Positions 55,350 through 64,000 of a stretch of DNA of 64,000 nucleotides are shown here, in pieces (the first letter of the stretch is position 1; every line of letters begins with the position of its first letter). The notes beneath the pieces are model-generated. The model saw only the letters and a list, made by a program, of their open reading frames with translations, was not told the DNA's origin and did not search any database. The DNA is taken from the NCBI GenBank assembly GCA_018613055.1, contig JAGGQZ010000003.1, forward strand, positions 124,001-188,000, given 5' to 3'. The position numbers were made by a program, and so were the translations under genes. The DNA comes from Chryseobacterium sp. ISL-80 (GTDB lineage: Bacteria; Bacillota; Bacilli; Bacillales; Cytobacillaceae).

Positions 55350-55809
55350 GGCCATATCCTTCGAGTAGTTCTCTTTGCCTGTCAAACATCTGTTTTTCAT
55401 CATTTTCGTTCATATGATCATAGCCCAATAAATGCAGGAAACCATGGACAGTTAGAAAGCCAAGCTCTCTCATGAAAGAATGGTTGTATTCCTCTGCCTG
55501 TTCCCTCGCCTTAGGAATGGAGATGATGATATCGCCCAGGATACGGGGGATTTCCTCCCCGACAATCTCCAATTCACCTTCGCCCATTTCCTCCAATGCG
55601 AAGGAGATGACATCTGTCGGCCGGTCTTTATCCCGATATTCCCTGTTGATCTCCTGAATGCGTTCATTTGAAACGAAAGTGACAGAAAGCTCACTTCCGT
55701 CCTGGACATTCTCATTCACCGCAGCATAATTCAAAAGCTTTTCAATTTCAACCAACTGCTCTTCTGCCAATTCATTTGTCTCATCCAAAAAATCGATTTC
55801 TAGACTCAT
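55339..55809 (-). CDS. ybeY: Endoribonuclease YbeY
   Basis: 156 aa. The zinc motif H-x3-H-x5-H is present as [11 protein letters not shown] and the conserved [10 protein letters not shown] block is intact. It is needed for 16S rRNA 3' maturation and ribosome quality control. ATGA overlap with pgpH shows translational coupling. Confidence 0.96.
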   Translation of the reverse strand: MSLEIDFLDETNELAEEQLVEIEKLLNYAAVNENVQDGSELSVTFVSNERIQEINREYRDKDRPTDVISFALEEMGEGELEIVGEEIPRILGDIIISIPKAREQAEEYNHSFMRELGFLTVHGFLHLLGYDHMNENDEKQMFDRQRELLEGYGLGR

Positions 55810-57989
55810 GCCTGCTTCACCTTCTGCTTATTCATTTCTGGATATTCAATTCTGGAATGGAAAATTCCCTTTAAGGTCTCACATAGTGTTTCTGCAACCG
55901 TATCCAGCTCTTTTAGGGTGATGTCACATTCACTCAGCTGGTCATCCTGAAGCCGGTCCCTGATAATATTATCGACCAATGTTTCAATTTGCTCATGTGT
56001 CGGATGGTTCATCGAACGCACGGCAGCTTCCACACTGTCGGCAATTCCGATGACCGCAGACTCTTTTGTTTGCGGCTTTGGTCCTGGATAGCGGAAATCT
56101 TCCTCTTTTACTTCATGGCCATTTTGTTTTGCCTTATGGTAAAAGAATTTCAGCAAAGTAGTCCCATGATGCTGCTCGGCGATATCAATGATCTCCTTAG
56201 GCATCCGATGCTTGCGAAGCATCTCGGCACCATCCGTCGCGTGGGCGATGATGATATTTTTGCTTGTCAAAGCTGGCAATTTATCATGAGGGTTATCCAT
56301 ATTGATCTGGTTTTCGATAAAAAACTGCGGGCGTTTCGTCTTCCCAATATCGTGATAATAGCATCCAACCCTTGCAAGAAGGCCGTTTGCCCCGATTGCC
56401 TCACATGCGGCTTCCGATAGATTGGCGACCATGACACTGTGATGGTAGGTTCCCGGTGCTTCTGTAAGAATCTTTCTTAAAAGCGGGTGATTAGGATTGG
56501 ACAGTTCGATCAGCCTTAAAGTCGAGAGAATGCCAAAACCCGCTTCAAAAAACGGCAGCAGGCCAATCGTCAGTACAGCTGAGACAATTCCGGAAACAAA
56601 CGCGGCAGTAATATAAAATCCATATTCCAACCCAGAATATTGGCTGTTCCTCAGGAACAAAATTGAAAGAATGACAATCAGGTTGATCACTGAGACAAAT
56701 AAACCAGCCTGGAGGATCTTGGACCTCCGGTTCTGTTTTTGCAAAAACAGGATTGCCGCCAAACCGCTCATTAAAATATAAATTCCCAGAGAGACATTCA
56801 ATGTCCCGGTAATGCCTTCGTTGAAAATGATCGTGCCGATTACCGCGAGGATGGCCACCTGCAATAGAGCAAGCCTTTCATTGATCAGGATCTTGATCAG
56901 CATCGCTCCCATAGCTGCAGGGAATATATAGCCAATCTCCGAGTACTCAAATTCATCGAACAGACTGACCAGTTTCATCAATAAAATCGCGGTAATAAAA
57001 ATAATACTGAAAATTAACAGGTTCTTTTGTTTTTTATCAGCATTTTCCATTTCATTAAAAACGACATAAAGTCCAAACAAGGTCAATGCTGTCAGCATCG
57101 CGAGCCCGATGAACGGCTTATATGAATTTTCACTTTCCAACAGGCCGACAAGCTGAAGTTTCTTATAGATGTCCCTGCTGATCAGCTGTCCCTCATCCAC
57201 AAGAATTTGGCCTTCAAGAATCCTCACTGGTTCCACACTGTCCATCGTTTGCTGGCGAAGGTCCTCGGTAGCTTCCGGATCGTAAAATTCATTCTGGACG
57301 ACAGCATATCGGCCAATTTCGATGACCGCCCTCTTTAAGCTGCCGTTTAGACTGGTATACTTCAATTCTTCCTCAACATTCAATTTTGCATTCTCCACTT
57401 CATCCGCGGGAACACTATGCTTCATTGTATTATTGATTGCTGTGACGGTGAGGTCCTTTGCGACTTGAAGTTCTTCCTTTGGAGCTTGAAGCAAAGCTAT
57501 GAATACCTCATCTGACAGACTCTTCGTTTCACTCTCGGTCAATTTCGTTTTCAGCGTTTGGATTTTTTCGTCAATCGTCGGGCCTTGAGGTTCGGCAACA
57601 TCTTCTCCATCAGCCTCTGCCGCTGTTTTCTTCTGTTGGTCAATCTCTTTCTGTGCTTCTGCATTGACTTCAGACACAGAACCAAATATCGAAGTGACAA
57701 GATCCACCCTGTTCTGGGCATATTCCCTCTTGACCCGATAAACATCATTCACCTGTTCGACTGCTTCCCGGCGATTAGCTTCTGTGCTCTCTTTATCCTC
57801 AATGGTAATAGGAGACCGGATGGTTTTCTCTGCCACAGAGAATAACTCGAGATTAAGCTTTTCAGGCTTAACATTGGTGTACATAGCCGAATACATGACA
57901 ATGCCAATAAGCAAGAATAACAAAACCCGGAAAATCTTTATATTCAACAAGTTTAAAATCGCAGTTAATTGGACCTGCAGCTTTTCCAT
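55806..57989 (-). CDS. pgpH: 7TM-HD cyclic-di-AMP phosphodiesterase PgpH
   Basis: 727 aa: one N-terminal helix, an extracellular 7TMR-HD sensor domain (about 45-270), seven transmembrane helices (about 280-480) and a cytosolic HD domain (about 495-700) with [20 protein letters not shown] and EQHHGT. It hydrolyses c-di-AMP in Bacillus/Listeria. Glutamate/alanine-rich stretch around residues 115-140. First gene of the unit with ybeY and dgkA. Confidence 0.95.
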   Translation of the reverse strand: MEKLQVQLTAILNLLNIKIFRVLLFLLIGIVMYSAMYTNVKPEKLNLELFSVAEKTIRSPITIEDKESTEANRREAVEQVNDVYRVKREYAQNRVDLVTSIFGSVSEVNAEAQKEIDQQKKTAAEADGEDVAEPQGPTIDEKIQTLKTKLTESETKSLSDEVFIALLQAPKEELQVAKDLTVTAINNTMKHSVPADEVENAKLNVEEELKYTSLNGSLKRAVIEIGRYAVVQNEFYDPEATEDLRQQTMDSVEPVRILEGQILVDEGQLISRDIYKKLQLVGLLESENSYKPFIGLAMLTALTLFGLYVVFNEMENADKKQKNLLIFSIIFITAILLMKLVSLFDEFEYSEIGYIFPAAMGAMLIKILINERLALLQVAILAVIGTIIFNEGITGTLNVSLGIYILMSGLAAILFLQKQNRRSKILQAGLFVSVINLIVILSILFLRNSQYSGLEYGFYITAAFVSGIVSAVLTIGLLPFFEAGFGILSTLRLIELSNPNHPLLRKILTEAPGTYHHSVMVANLSEAACEAIGANGLLARVGCYYHDIGKTKRPQFFIENQINMDNPHDKLPALTSKNIIIAHATDGAEMLRKHRMPKEIIDIAEQHHGTTLLKFFYHKAKQNGHEVKEEDFRYPGPKPQTKESAVIGIADSVEAAVRSMNHPTHEQIETLVDNIIRDRLQDDQLSECDITLKELDTVAETLCETLKGIFHSRIEYPEMNKQKVKQA

Positions 57990-58153
57990 ATCCTTACAGC
58001 CCTCCCGTTAAACAAATAGAACCAGTTTGAGAATAACTGGGAAATCAGCTAACTTTATGTACCATCATATCAGTTTTTATCCAAAGTTTCATCACTATTT
58101 GTAATAACCACGGTCAACAGGAGCAGAATTGTACTTTTTGATGGAAAAGCAAA

Positions 58154-58184
58154 AGTCCGCTCTCATTTTTTTCTGGAGCGGACT
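58154..58184 (-). terminator. Terminator after phoH
   Basis: Stem AGTCCGCTC / GAGCGGACT with a 13-nt loop and minus-strand TTTTGCTTTT. Confidence 0.88.
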
Positions 58185-58192
58185 GTGGTTGT

Positions 58193-59152
58193 TCATTCGT
58201 TTTTCCCATACGCTTCAATGATTCGTCCGACAAGCGGATGACGCACAACATCTGCCTGTTCAAGGTGCACAAAAGAGATACCGGAAACATCCATCAATAC
58301 CTTCTCGGCCTCCACCAGGCCTGACTTAGCGCCTTTTGGCAAATCGATTTGGGAGGTGTCACCTGTTATGATCATTTTGGAGCCAAATCCCAGACGCGTC
58401 AGAAACATCTTCATCTGGGCCTGTGTCGTGTTCTGGGCTTCATCGAGAATGACGAACGCATCATCAAGAGTCCTTCCCCTCATATAAGCCAGGGGTGCGA
58501 TCTCGATCGTTCCCCTTTCAATCAGACGCAATGTATGTTCAGTGCCCAGGATATCATGCAAGGCATCATACAGCGGACGGAGATAAGGGTCGACCTTTTC
58601 CTTCAAGTCCCCCGGGAGGAAACCGAGGCTTTCTCCAGCTTCTACTGCAGGCCTTGTTAAAATGATTTTGGATACCGTACCATTTTTCAGCGCCGTGACG
58701 GCCATGACGACAGCAAGGTAGGTTTTCCCAGTACCAGCCGGGCCGATACCAAAAACCAGGTCGCGGCTTTTAATGGCATTCACATAATGTCTCTGGCCAA
58801 GTGTCTTGACCCTGATGGATTTACCTTTTACATTTTTACTTATTTCTTCATCATATAAATCCCTGAAATATTCCAAAGTCCCTTTTTCGGCCATTTGAAT
58901 GGCGTAAACAGCTTCTCTCTGGCTGACGCTTATGCCTTTGCGGATCACCGCAAGCAGGTTTTCCAAAACAGCCTGGGCCATCGCGACCTTCTCTTCAGGC
59001 CCAGAGATCCCGATTGTCTCACCGCGTGTCACAATCGAGACCCCAAGCTCCTGTTCAATCAATTTCAGGTTGATATCTGCATTGCCGAATAATGAAACGG
59101 CTTCAGTTGGATTCGCTAGTTGGATTTCAGTCGTCTTTAAGTCTTCTGTCAT
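58193..59152 (-). CDS. phoH: PhoH-like ATPase
   Basis: 319 aa. N-terminal KH-like segment (about 15-90) and an RNA-helicase-like ATPase core with Walker A GPAGTGKT and Walker B VILDEAQN. Likely an RNA-associated ATPase working with YbeY. AAGGAG within the last codons of yqfD serves as its ribosome site, so yqfC-yqfD-phoH form one unit. Confidence 0.95.
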   Translation of the reverse strand: MTEDLKTTEIQLANPTEAVSLFGNADINLKLIEQELGVSIVTRGETIGISGPEEKVAMAQAVLENLLAVIRKGISVSQREAVYAIQMAEKGTLEYFRDLYDEEISKNVKGKSIRVKTLGQRHYVNAIKSRDLVFGIGPAGTGKTYLAVVMAVTALKNGTVSKIILTRPAVEAGESLGFLPGDLKEKVDPYLRPLYDALHDILGTEHTLRLIERGTIEIAPLAYMRGRTLDDAFVILDEAQNTTQAQMKMFLTRLGFGSKMIITGDTSQIDLPKGAKSGLVEAEKVLMDVSGISFVHLEQADVVRHPLVGRIIEAYGKNE

Positions 59153-59154
59153 TC

Positions 59155-60342
59155 TCAGTCTCCTTGAATAATTGGTTGTCCTTCTGCAATATCTTCAATG
59201 ATTGTAAAATGTGTGATTAGTCTTACTTTATCATTCTCAATTGACTGATGTAAAATTTTTTCCCCTTTTATGATAGCATTTTCAGGAAGGGTGTTTTTTA
59301 TATCCTTTCTGGCAAGTTCTTTTGCACTTTCGATCGCTTCCTCCCTGGTATAGATGCGGGTAACCTGTTCCCGTTCCCTGATTGTCTTTTTTTCAATCTT
59401 AGCCGGAAGCTCCCATTTGAAAAATTTTATTGGCTGCTCAGAGACTTCTGTTTCATACTCCTTGAATTCATTCTTCCCAAAACCCCATACAGGCATTGCT
59501 TTTCCGGCTATTTTCAGAGAATAAATTCTTTTTTCATTCCCGTTATAGACCTGGAAAGTACTTTTCAAAGGCAGTTCCACCTTAGTTGAATACCATGTTT
59601 CCCCAAGGACTTCACCGGTGGCTGCTACCAACCTTTGGTCATTTTCATTCCCATATAATCCTGACACAAGGAGCTGACCCGGCTTCACAAAATCATTCAC
59701 TTCCACCACTGGATCCCCTTTTTCCACGAAGATCTTGACAATGGCCGCCTTCTTTTTCGCTACCAGATTCCTTGGGCCAATTGCTTCCGCTTTTTCAGGC
59801 TCACTTTTCTCGACAGCCTGAAAATGATAGGTCGTCCCCTTCAGCTCTACGCCAATCCATGTCAAAGCTCCTACCTTATCTGTCAGTTCCTTCTGGATGC
59901 TTTCGACATTGTCGATCGAAAACTGCATTTTCCCGACACCAATTCCCATCTTGTCCAATTCCTTGCGAATTTGATATTCAGTCGCAGGGCTGGCGCCATT
60001 TATTTCAATCCCCCACACCATATTGGAAAGGAGCATGATCAATGCGAAAAACAAAATTGCCCCAGCTAAAAACCCACTGTTTGTCCATAATTTCTTTAAA
60101 AAGAAAGGGCCTCCCGCCCTCTCCAGGAACCTGATTTTACAGTGACTATCCCTCGCGGGGATCCTCAGCTTTTTTACATCCTGCAGATTGACATAAAAAG
60201 TGACCGCCTCAGAACCATGTTTCTTCACATTCCAAATTGACACGCCATTACGCGTCAGCTGGTTCAGGAATCTTTCTATGCCCTTGCCTGTCAATTTCAC
60301 CTTCACAGTGCCAGAAAAGGTGTGAATCCATTGGTTTTTCAT
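59155..60342 (-). CDS. yqfD: Sporulation protein YqfD
   Basis: 395 aa. An N-terminal domain (about 1-80), one transmembrane helix (about 90-110, FLAGAILFFALIMLLSNMVWG) and an extracytoplasmic domain related to SpoIVFA-like/POTRA folds. YqfD is a sigma-E-dependent sporulation protein conserved in spore formers. GAGGGGG precedes the ATG, which lies 17 bp after the yqfC stop. Confidence 0.92.
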   Translation of the reverse strand: MKNQWIHTFSGTVKVKLTGKGIERFLNQLTRNGVSIWNVKKHGSEAVTFYVNLQDVKKLRIPARDSHCKIRFLERAGGPFFLKKLWTNSGFLAGAILFFALIMLLSNMVWGIEINGASPATEYQIRKELDKMGIGVGKMQFSIDNVESIQKELTDKVGALTWIGVELKGTTYHFQAVEKSEPEKAEAIGPRNLVAKKKAAIVKIFVEKGDPVVEVNDFVKPGQLLVSGLYGNENDQRLVAATGEVLGETWYSTKVELPLKSTFQVYNGNEKRIYSLKIAGKAMPVWGFGKNEFKEYETEVSEQPIKFFKWELPAKIEKKTIREREQVTRIYTREEAIESAKELARKDIKNTLPENAIIKGEKILHQSIENDKVRLITHFTIIEDIAEGQPIIQGD

Positions 60343-60359
60343 TTGACTCCCCCTCAACT

Positions 60360-60644
60360 TCAATCATTTATATATAGAACCTGATCGATTTTTCCTTCGA
60401 GTAATATCTCTTCAGGCAATATTGTCTTGATCACGAACGCCTTGCCCTTGACCAGAAGCTGGCCGCCTTTGATCATCAGCCTCACTTCACCATCTGAAAA
60501 AGCGAGCAGGCCCCGATGATTTTCTATATAAATATGGACTTGCCCAATCATCGTGATTCTAGGGAGATCCATCATGACATCTTGAGGAAGATCCATTTTT
60601 TGTGTCATCCATTTGCGTACATACTGGCTCCATTTTTTTGCCAT
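60360..60644 (-). CDS. yqfC: Sporulation protein YqfC
   Basis: 94 aa of the YabP/YqfC family, soluble, mostly beta (VHIYIENHRGLLAFSDGEVRLMI). Made under sigma-E in B. subtilis and linked with YqfD. Its ribosome site AAAGGGGG is 11 bases before the ATG and lies inside the arm of a terminator-like hairpin. Confidence 0.92.
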   Translation of the reverse strand: MAKKWSQYVRKWMTQKMDLPQDVMMDLPRITMIGQVHIYIENHRGLLAFSDGEVRLMIKGGQLLVKGKAFVIKTILPEEILLEGKIDQVLYIND

Positions 60645-60653
60645 AAAAAAAAG

Positions 60654-60693
60654 AACCCCCTTTCATCTCATATGTATGAGAAAAAAGGAGGTT
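60654..60693 (-). terminator. Terminator-like hairpin over yqfC ribosome site
   Basis: An 18-bp stem with three wobble or mismatch positions (60654-60671 with 60676-60693), a 4-nt loop and T8 on the minus strand immediately before the yqfC ATG. It can end transcripts from the floA unit and hide the GGGGG of yqfC. The loop holds CATACATA, which resembles a sigma-E -10; no good -35 is visible. Confidence 0.75.
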
Positions 60694-60760
60694 CTAGCAC
60701 CATTTTTAACTTTATCATAAGCATTCTTTCAAACCGGCAGCAACGGTCAAAATCCTTTGC

Positions 60761-61321
60761 CTAATATCTCCTCGACGGGTTGTAATGCTTTTTGGCACGG
60801 GGCTTTCCAAGGACTTCAGCCCAGATCAATCCCTCTACCAGAGTGTCTTTATCCGGCTGGAACACGACCTCGGTTTGCACCTGCTCTCTTTTTTGGTTCA
60901 GCCGGCCAGATGTTTGACTGGATGACATTCTGCCAGTTTGCTGTTTTTTTGCCGATTCTTCAGTTTGGCGCTTTCGTTCTTGATATTTCTTTTGAATATC
61001 TGTCAGGACTTCAACGCCTGAATCGACGGGGCTCTGACCTCTCTTATCCCTGCTTGGTTCTGCAGGCCTGCGGTTCTCGGACCGGGGATTGTAATCATTA
61101 TTCTTTTCAATCTCAGGACGGAGCGGCTCCGTTCTCGCTTCTGCCGGCTGCCTTCTAGCAGGCGCAGGACGAGGCGGCTGGACTGGTCCGGGCGGCCTGA
61201 CAGGACGGCGCTGCGGTTGCTGGCTGCCATCCTTCTTTTTTTGATTGAACAGACTCGAGATCACCCCGATCAGAATGAACAGGGCTATTGGATTACTTAA
61301 TAATTCTAATAAAATTTGCAT
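60761..61321 (-). CDS. YqfB-position membrane-anchored Pro/Arg-rich protein
   Basis: 186 aa. One N-terminal transmembrane helix (about 5-25) and a long disordered cytosolic-type region rich in Pro, Arg, Gln and Glu (repeats such as RPVRPPGPVQPPRP). The C-terminal 35 residues (FQPDKDTLVEGLIWAEVLGKPRAK) look ordered. It follows floA, where B. subtilis has yqfB, third gene of the sigma-W operon. It may help the flotillin complex; no function is proven. Confidence 0.75.
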   Translation of the reverse strand: MQILLELLSNPIALFILIGVISSLFNQKKKDGSQQPQRRPVRPPGPVQPPRPAPARRQPAEARTEPLRPEIEKNNDYNPRSENRRPAEPSRDKRGQSPVDSGVEVLTDIQKKYQERKRQTEESAKKQQTGRMSSSQTSGRLNQKREQVQTEVVFQPDKDTLVEGLIWAEVLGKPRAKKHYNPSRRY

Positions 61322-61355
61322 GTGGAGCCCCCCTTTCTTTTATCGGGTTCTCTCA

Positions 61356-62351
61356 TCATTGATTATTCTTATCGTCTTTTTTACCGTTTGACAGCTTCCC
61401 GATGGAACCTCTCATATCTGTGTCGGCTTCGATATTCTGGATATTCATATAGTCCATCACACCAATATTGCCTTCACGAAGCGCTTCGGCCATTGCCAAT
61501 GGTACTGTAGCTTCCGCTTCGACGACTTTCGCTCTCATTTCTTCGACGCGAGCCTTCATTTCCTGTTCTTGTGCAACAGCCATCGCGCGGCGCTCTTCGG
61601 CTTTCGCCTGGGCAATCTTCTTATCTGCTTCCGCCTGCTCAGTCTGCAGCTCGGCACCGATGTTTTTGCCGATATCAACGTCCGCGATATCAATCGATAG
61701 AATTTCAAATGCCGTTCCTGCATCAAGACCTTTGGAAAGAACGGTTTGCGAAATCATATCAGGATTTTCCAACACCTTTTTATGGTTGTCGGAAGAACCG
61801 ATTGTCGATACGATTCCTTCACCAACACGGGCAACAATCGTTTCTTCGCCAGCACCCCCGACGAGTCGGTCGATGTTCGCTCTGACTGTGATTCTCGCTT
61901 TTGCCTTTACCTCGATTCCATCCATGGCCACACCAGCGATGAATGGAGTTTCAATGACCTTCGGATTAACACTCATTTGTACAGCTTCCAGAACGTCACG
62001 GCCTGCCAGGTCAATCGCAGCCGCCCTTTCAAATGAAAGCTCAATATTCGCCCGATGTGCAGCAATCAAGGCATTAACAACCCTATCCACATTACCCCCT
62101 GCCAGATAGTGGCTCTCCAGCTGGTTTGTCGTTACATTCAAACCTGCTTTATGTGCTTTGATCATCGGATTGATGACCCTGCTTGGGATTACCCTTCTTA
62201 ATCTCATTCCGATCAGCGTGAAAATGCTGACCCTTACACCCGCTGCCAAAGCTGAAATCCACAGCATCACCGGCACGAATGTCAGCAATACACCAAGGAA
62301 AATGATCCCAAGTGCAACTGCAATTAATACAAACGCTGTACCTGCATCCAT
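61356..62351 (-). CDS. floA: Flotillin-like protein FloA
   Basis: 331 aa. An N-terminal membrane hairpin (about 5-35), an SPFH/band-7 domain (about 45-230) and an Ala/Glu-rich coiled coil (about 235-300) carrying the EA-type repeats of flotillins. It organises functional membrane microdomains. AGGAGG precedes the ATG. Between the NfeD gene and the yqfB-like gene. Confidence 0.96.
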   Translation of the reverse strand: MDAGTAFVLIAVALGIIFLGVLLTFVPVMLWISALAAGVRVSIFTLIGMRLRRVIPSRVINPMIKAHKAGLNVTTNQLESHYLAGGNVDRVVNALIAAHRANIELSFERAAAIDLAGRDVLEAVQMSVNPKVIETPFIAGVAMDGIEVKAKARITVRANIDRLVGGAGEETIVARVGEGIVSTIGSSDNHKKVLENPDMISQTVLSKGLDAGTAFEILSIDIADVDIGKNIGAELQTEQAEADKKIAQAKAEERRAMAVAQEQEMKARVEEMRAKVVEAEATVPLAMAEALREGNIGVMDYMNIQNIEADTDMRGSIGKLSNGKKDDKNNQ

Positions 62352-62493
62352 TTGAACTGCCTCCTAAAAATTATATTCCCCAGGCTTTTGATCTTCAGTG
62401 TTAGAAAATCGATCGATCAATGCCTTTGGTTTTATCTCTACTTGTTATGGTTTTTCATCGTTTTGTTTTGTAAAATCACAATGAAAATCCAAA

Positions 62494-63813
62494 TTAGATT
62501 TCATCAATCTCTCTTACTACGATTCTTGAACCTTCTGTTTTGACAATCCTTACTTTTTTTCCTTTTGGAACAAAGCCGCCCTCGCTGACCACATCAATGC
62601 GTTCATCCTCGACAATGATGGTGCCTGAAGGCCTGAGAGGCGTCAGAGTCACCCCTTCTACTCCAATCAGTTCCAGACGATTCTTATTCGACACATAGCC
62701 TTTTTCAGTGCTTGTTGAATCGGTCAGTATGATTCTCTTAAAAAATTTCATCTTTTTTCCAAACACCCTTATCATCAAAATAGATAAAACAATGGACGCT
62801 GTCAAGGCAACCAATAAAGAGATCCCCATATGGACCACATTATCCGATGCCATAAAAAAGCTCGCTACAATGGCCAGTAAACCAATGACTCCGGTAATTC
62901 CGCCTGGGATGAACAACTCGAGCAGGATCAACCCGACTCCGAGCGCAAACAGGATCAATGTTTCAAAACCGGCCAGTCCGGCAACCATATGTCCATAGAA
63001 GAATAATAGCAGCGCTGATAAACCAGCAATACCCGGCAGTCCAAAACCAGGAGAGTAAAGCTCAAGGACCAAACCAAGGCTGCCAATTGTCATGAGGATC
63101 GGGATCACAACAGGATGGGTGATGAATCTCGCCAGCTTTTCCGCGAAAGTTTCGTCCACATTCCTGATTTCGGCATCCTCATAGCCCAGTTTATCCAGCA
63201 ATTCATTGAGATTTTTGACTGTTCCTTCCGAATATCCCACATCAAGCGCTGTTTCTGTCGTTAAGGTTAGTAATTTCCCCTTACCTGCCCCGAGTTCAGG
63301 AAGATCGATGCTATCGTCCGCCATCGCCTGGGCGTATATCGGATCTCTCCCACTTTCAACAGCTGCAGCTTTCATGGCTGCGAACCAGTAAGACTCTGCC
63401 TTCTTTCCAGCAGTATTGCCCTGCTGGTCGATGATTGCAGCCGATCCCATCGTAGCCCCAGGAACCATATAAATCTCATCTGCATTCAGGGAAATATAAG
63501 CACCGGCGGATAATGCTTTTTTATTGACGAAGGCCACTGTTTTCAAGTCAGTTCCCGTCAACAATTTTCCGATCCCATCAGCGGCATCGACAGCTCCGCC
63601 AGGTGTATGCACATCAAAAATGATTGCTTCCGCACCGGCCTCTTCAGCCTCTCCCACCGCTCTTTTCAGGAAGGAAAGCAGGCCTTTTTCCACCGTTTCT
63701 TCAATCGGCACCACATAAACCACTTTTTGGTCAGCATCCGCAGTGAAAGGATTGACCAGACTGGCCAGTGACAAGAGGATGATGATGCTGGCAATCACTG
63801 ATTTGATTTTCAA
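62494..63813 (-). CDS. yqeZ: NfeD protein with ClpP-like protease domain
   Basis: 439 aa (NfeD1b type). Signal peptide, then a ClpP-class serine protease domain with FDVHTPGGAVDAA, ATMGSAAII (nucleophile Ser) and the Lys in GKKAESYWFAAMKAAA, then four or five transmembrane helices (about 225-355) and a C-terminal OB-fold NfeD domain. It acts with flotillin. TTG start after GGAGG, seven bases; longer frames would cover the promoter. Confidence 0.93.
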   Translation of the reverse strand: MKIKSVIASIIILLSLASLVNPFTADADQKVVYVVPIEETVEKGLLSFLKRAVGEAEEAGAEAIIFDVHTPGGAVDAADGIGKLLTGTDLKTVAFVNKKALSAGAYISLNADEIYMVPGATMGSAAIIDQQGNTAGKKAESYWFAAMKAAAVESGRDPIYAQAMADDSIDLPELGAGKGKLLTLTTETALDVGYSEGTVKNLNELLDKLGYEDAEIRNVDETFAEKLARFITHPVVIPILMTIGSLGLVLELYSPGFGLPGIAGLSALLLFFYGHMVAGLAGFETLILFALGVGLILLELFIPGGITGVIGLLAIVASFFMASDNVVHMGISLLVALTASIVLSILMIRVFGKKMKFFKRIILTDSTSTEKGYVSNKNRLELIGVEGVTLTPLRPSGTIIVEDERIDVVSEGGFVPKGKKVRIVKTEGSRIVVREIDEI

Positions 63814-63854
63814 TTCGGCACCTCCATTCATTAAAAATAAGGCCATAGTGGTAA

Positions 63855-63881
63855 TACGCATGGGTACACCAAAAGGTTTCA
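63855..63881 (-). promoter_or_regulatory. Sigma-W promoter of yqeZ-floA operon
   Basis: On the minus strand TGAAAC (+ 63876-63881), 17-bp spacer starting CTTTT, then CGTA (+ 63855-63858), a close match to the ECF sigma-W consensus. The B. subtilis yqeZ-yqfA-yqfB operon is a known sigma-W target. Nothing further is recognised to the right edge of the window. Confidence 0.85.
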
Positions 63882-64000
63882 ATGTTTTTTTACAGATTTG
63901 CTAATTATGTATTTTGAAATGGGGGCTCTTGGATCCTGCAAACTGTAGTGTGGAATGTAATGGGTTCCATGCAGCAACCATAACACATGAATCATGCTGG

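Overview
The window is a stretch of core chromosome from a low-to-middle GC, endospore-forming member of the Bacillaceae, perhaps Mesobacillus, Cytobacillus or a related genus (genus is inference). Gene order follows, almost without break, the Bacillus subtilis block from yqgU to yqeZ. Spore genes (orphan GerA/SpoVAF-like gene, yqfQ, yqfC, yqfD), strong AGGAGG-type ribosome sites, frequent TTG/GTG starts, a glyQS T-box, an 11-bp phased PhoP box and a sigma-W promoter all support this. No tRNA, rRNA, prophage, insertion sequence or CRISPR array was found.

Layout. 1-8.5 kb: end of lipoprotein YqgU, LTA-synthase-like YqgS, glucokinase, YqgQ, orphan germination protein, an unknown secreted protein, rhomboid protease GluP, YqgO. 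8.6-15.1 kb: lactate dehydrogenase, DUF92 protein, 5-formyl-THF cyclo-ligase, ribosomal protein L33, an overlapping three-gene unit (DUF4912, GT4 glycosyltransferase, unknown), then yqzD-yqzC. 15.1-19.8 kb: pstSCAB-phoU behind a PhoP box. 19.8-26.4 kb: pbpA, MFS transporter YqgE, sodA, a large palindrome array, fnr, yqgC. 26.4-34.7 kb: Na/Pi symporter, yqgB, yqfZ, ispG, yqfX, yqfW, zur with zinc ABC genes, yqfT. 34.6-41.5 kb: second palindrome array, nfo, cshB, yqfQ, ispH, yqfO, trmK, cccA. 41.7-48.8 kb: acyl-CoA dehydrogenase, membrane protein, sigA, dnaG, yqxD, yqfL, ccpN. 49-53.6 kb: dispersed repeat, T-box-controlled glyQS, recO, yqzL. 53.8-64 kb: era, dgkA, ybeY, pgpH, phoH, yqfD, yqfC, yqfB-like, floA, yqeZ.

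The genes cover cell envelope (YqgS, PbpA, DgkA, FloA/NfeD), phosphate and zinc homeostasis (Pst/PhoU, Na/Pi symporter, Zur/ZnuCB), isoprenoid synthesis (IspG, IspH), information processing (SigA, DnaG, GlyQS, Era, YbeY, RecO, CshB, TrmK, Nfo) and redox or carbon control (Fnr, SodA, CccA, Ldh, CcpN, YqfL).

The least explained signal is a pair of tandem arrays (24.4-24.9 kb, between the divergent sodA and fnr promoters; 34.64-34.81 kb, between convergent yqfT and nfo). Both consist of 27-28-bp dyads with outer arms TGTCCG...CGGACA, separated by 25-nt purine-rich spacers, with a 52-53-bp period. The two arrays differ in the inner four arm bases (AAGT versus TCAT) and lie in opposite orientation, so they look like two subfamilies of one repeat element. 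Other points of interest: a possible ATT start for yqxD, a terminator-like hairpin covering the yqfC ribosome site, a MITE-like element after glyS, and the uncharacterised DUF4912-GT4 unit.
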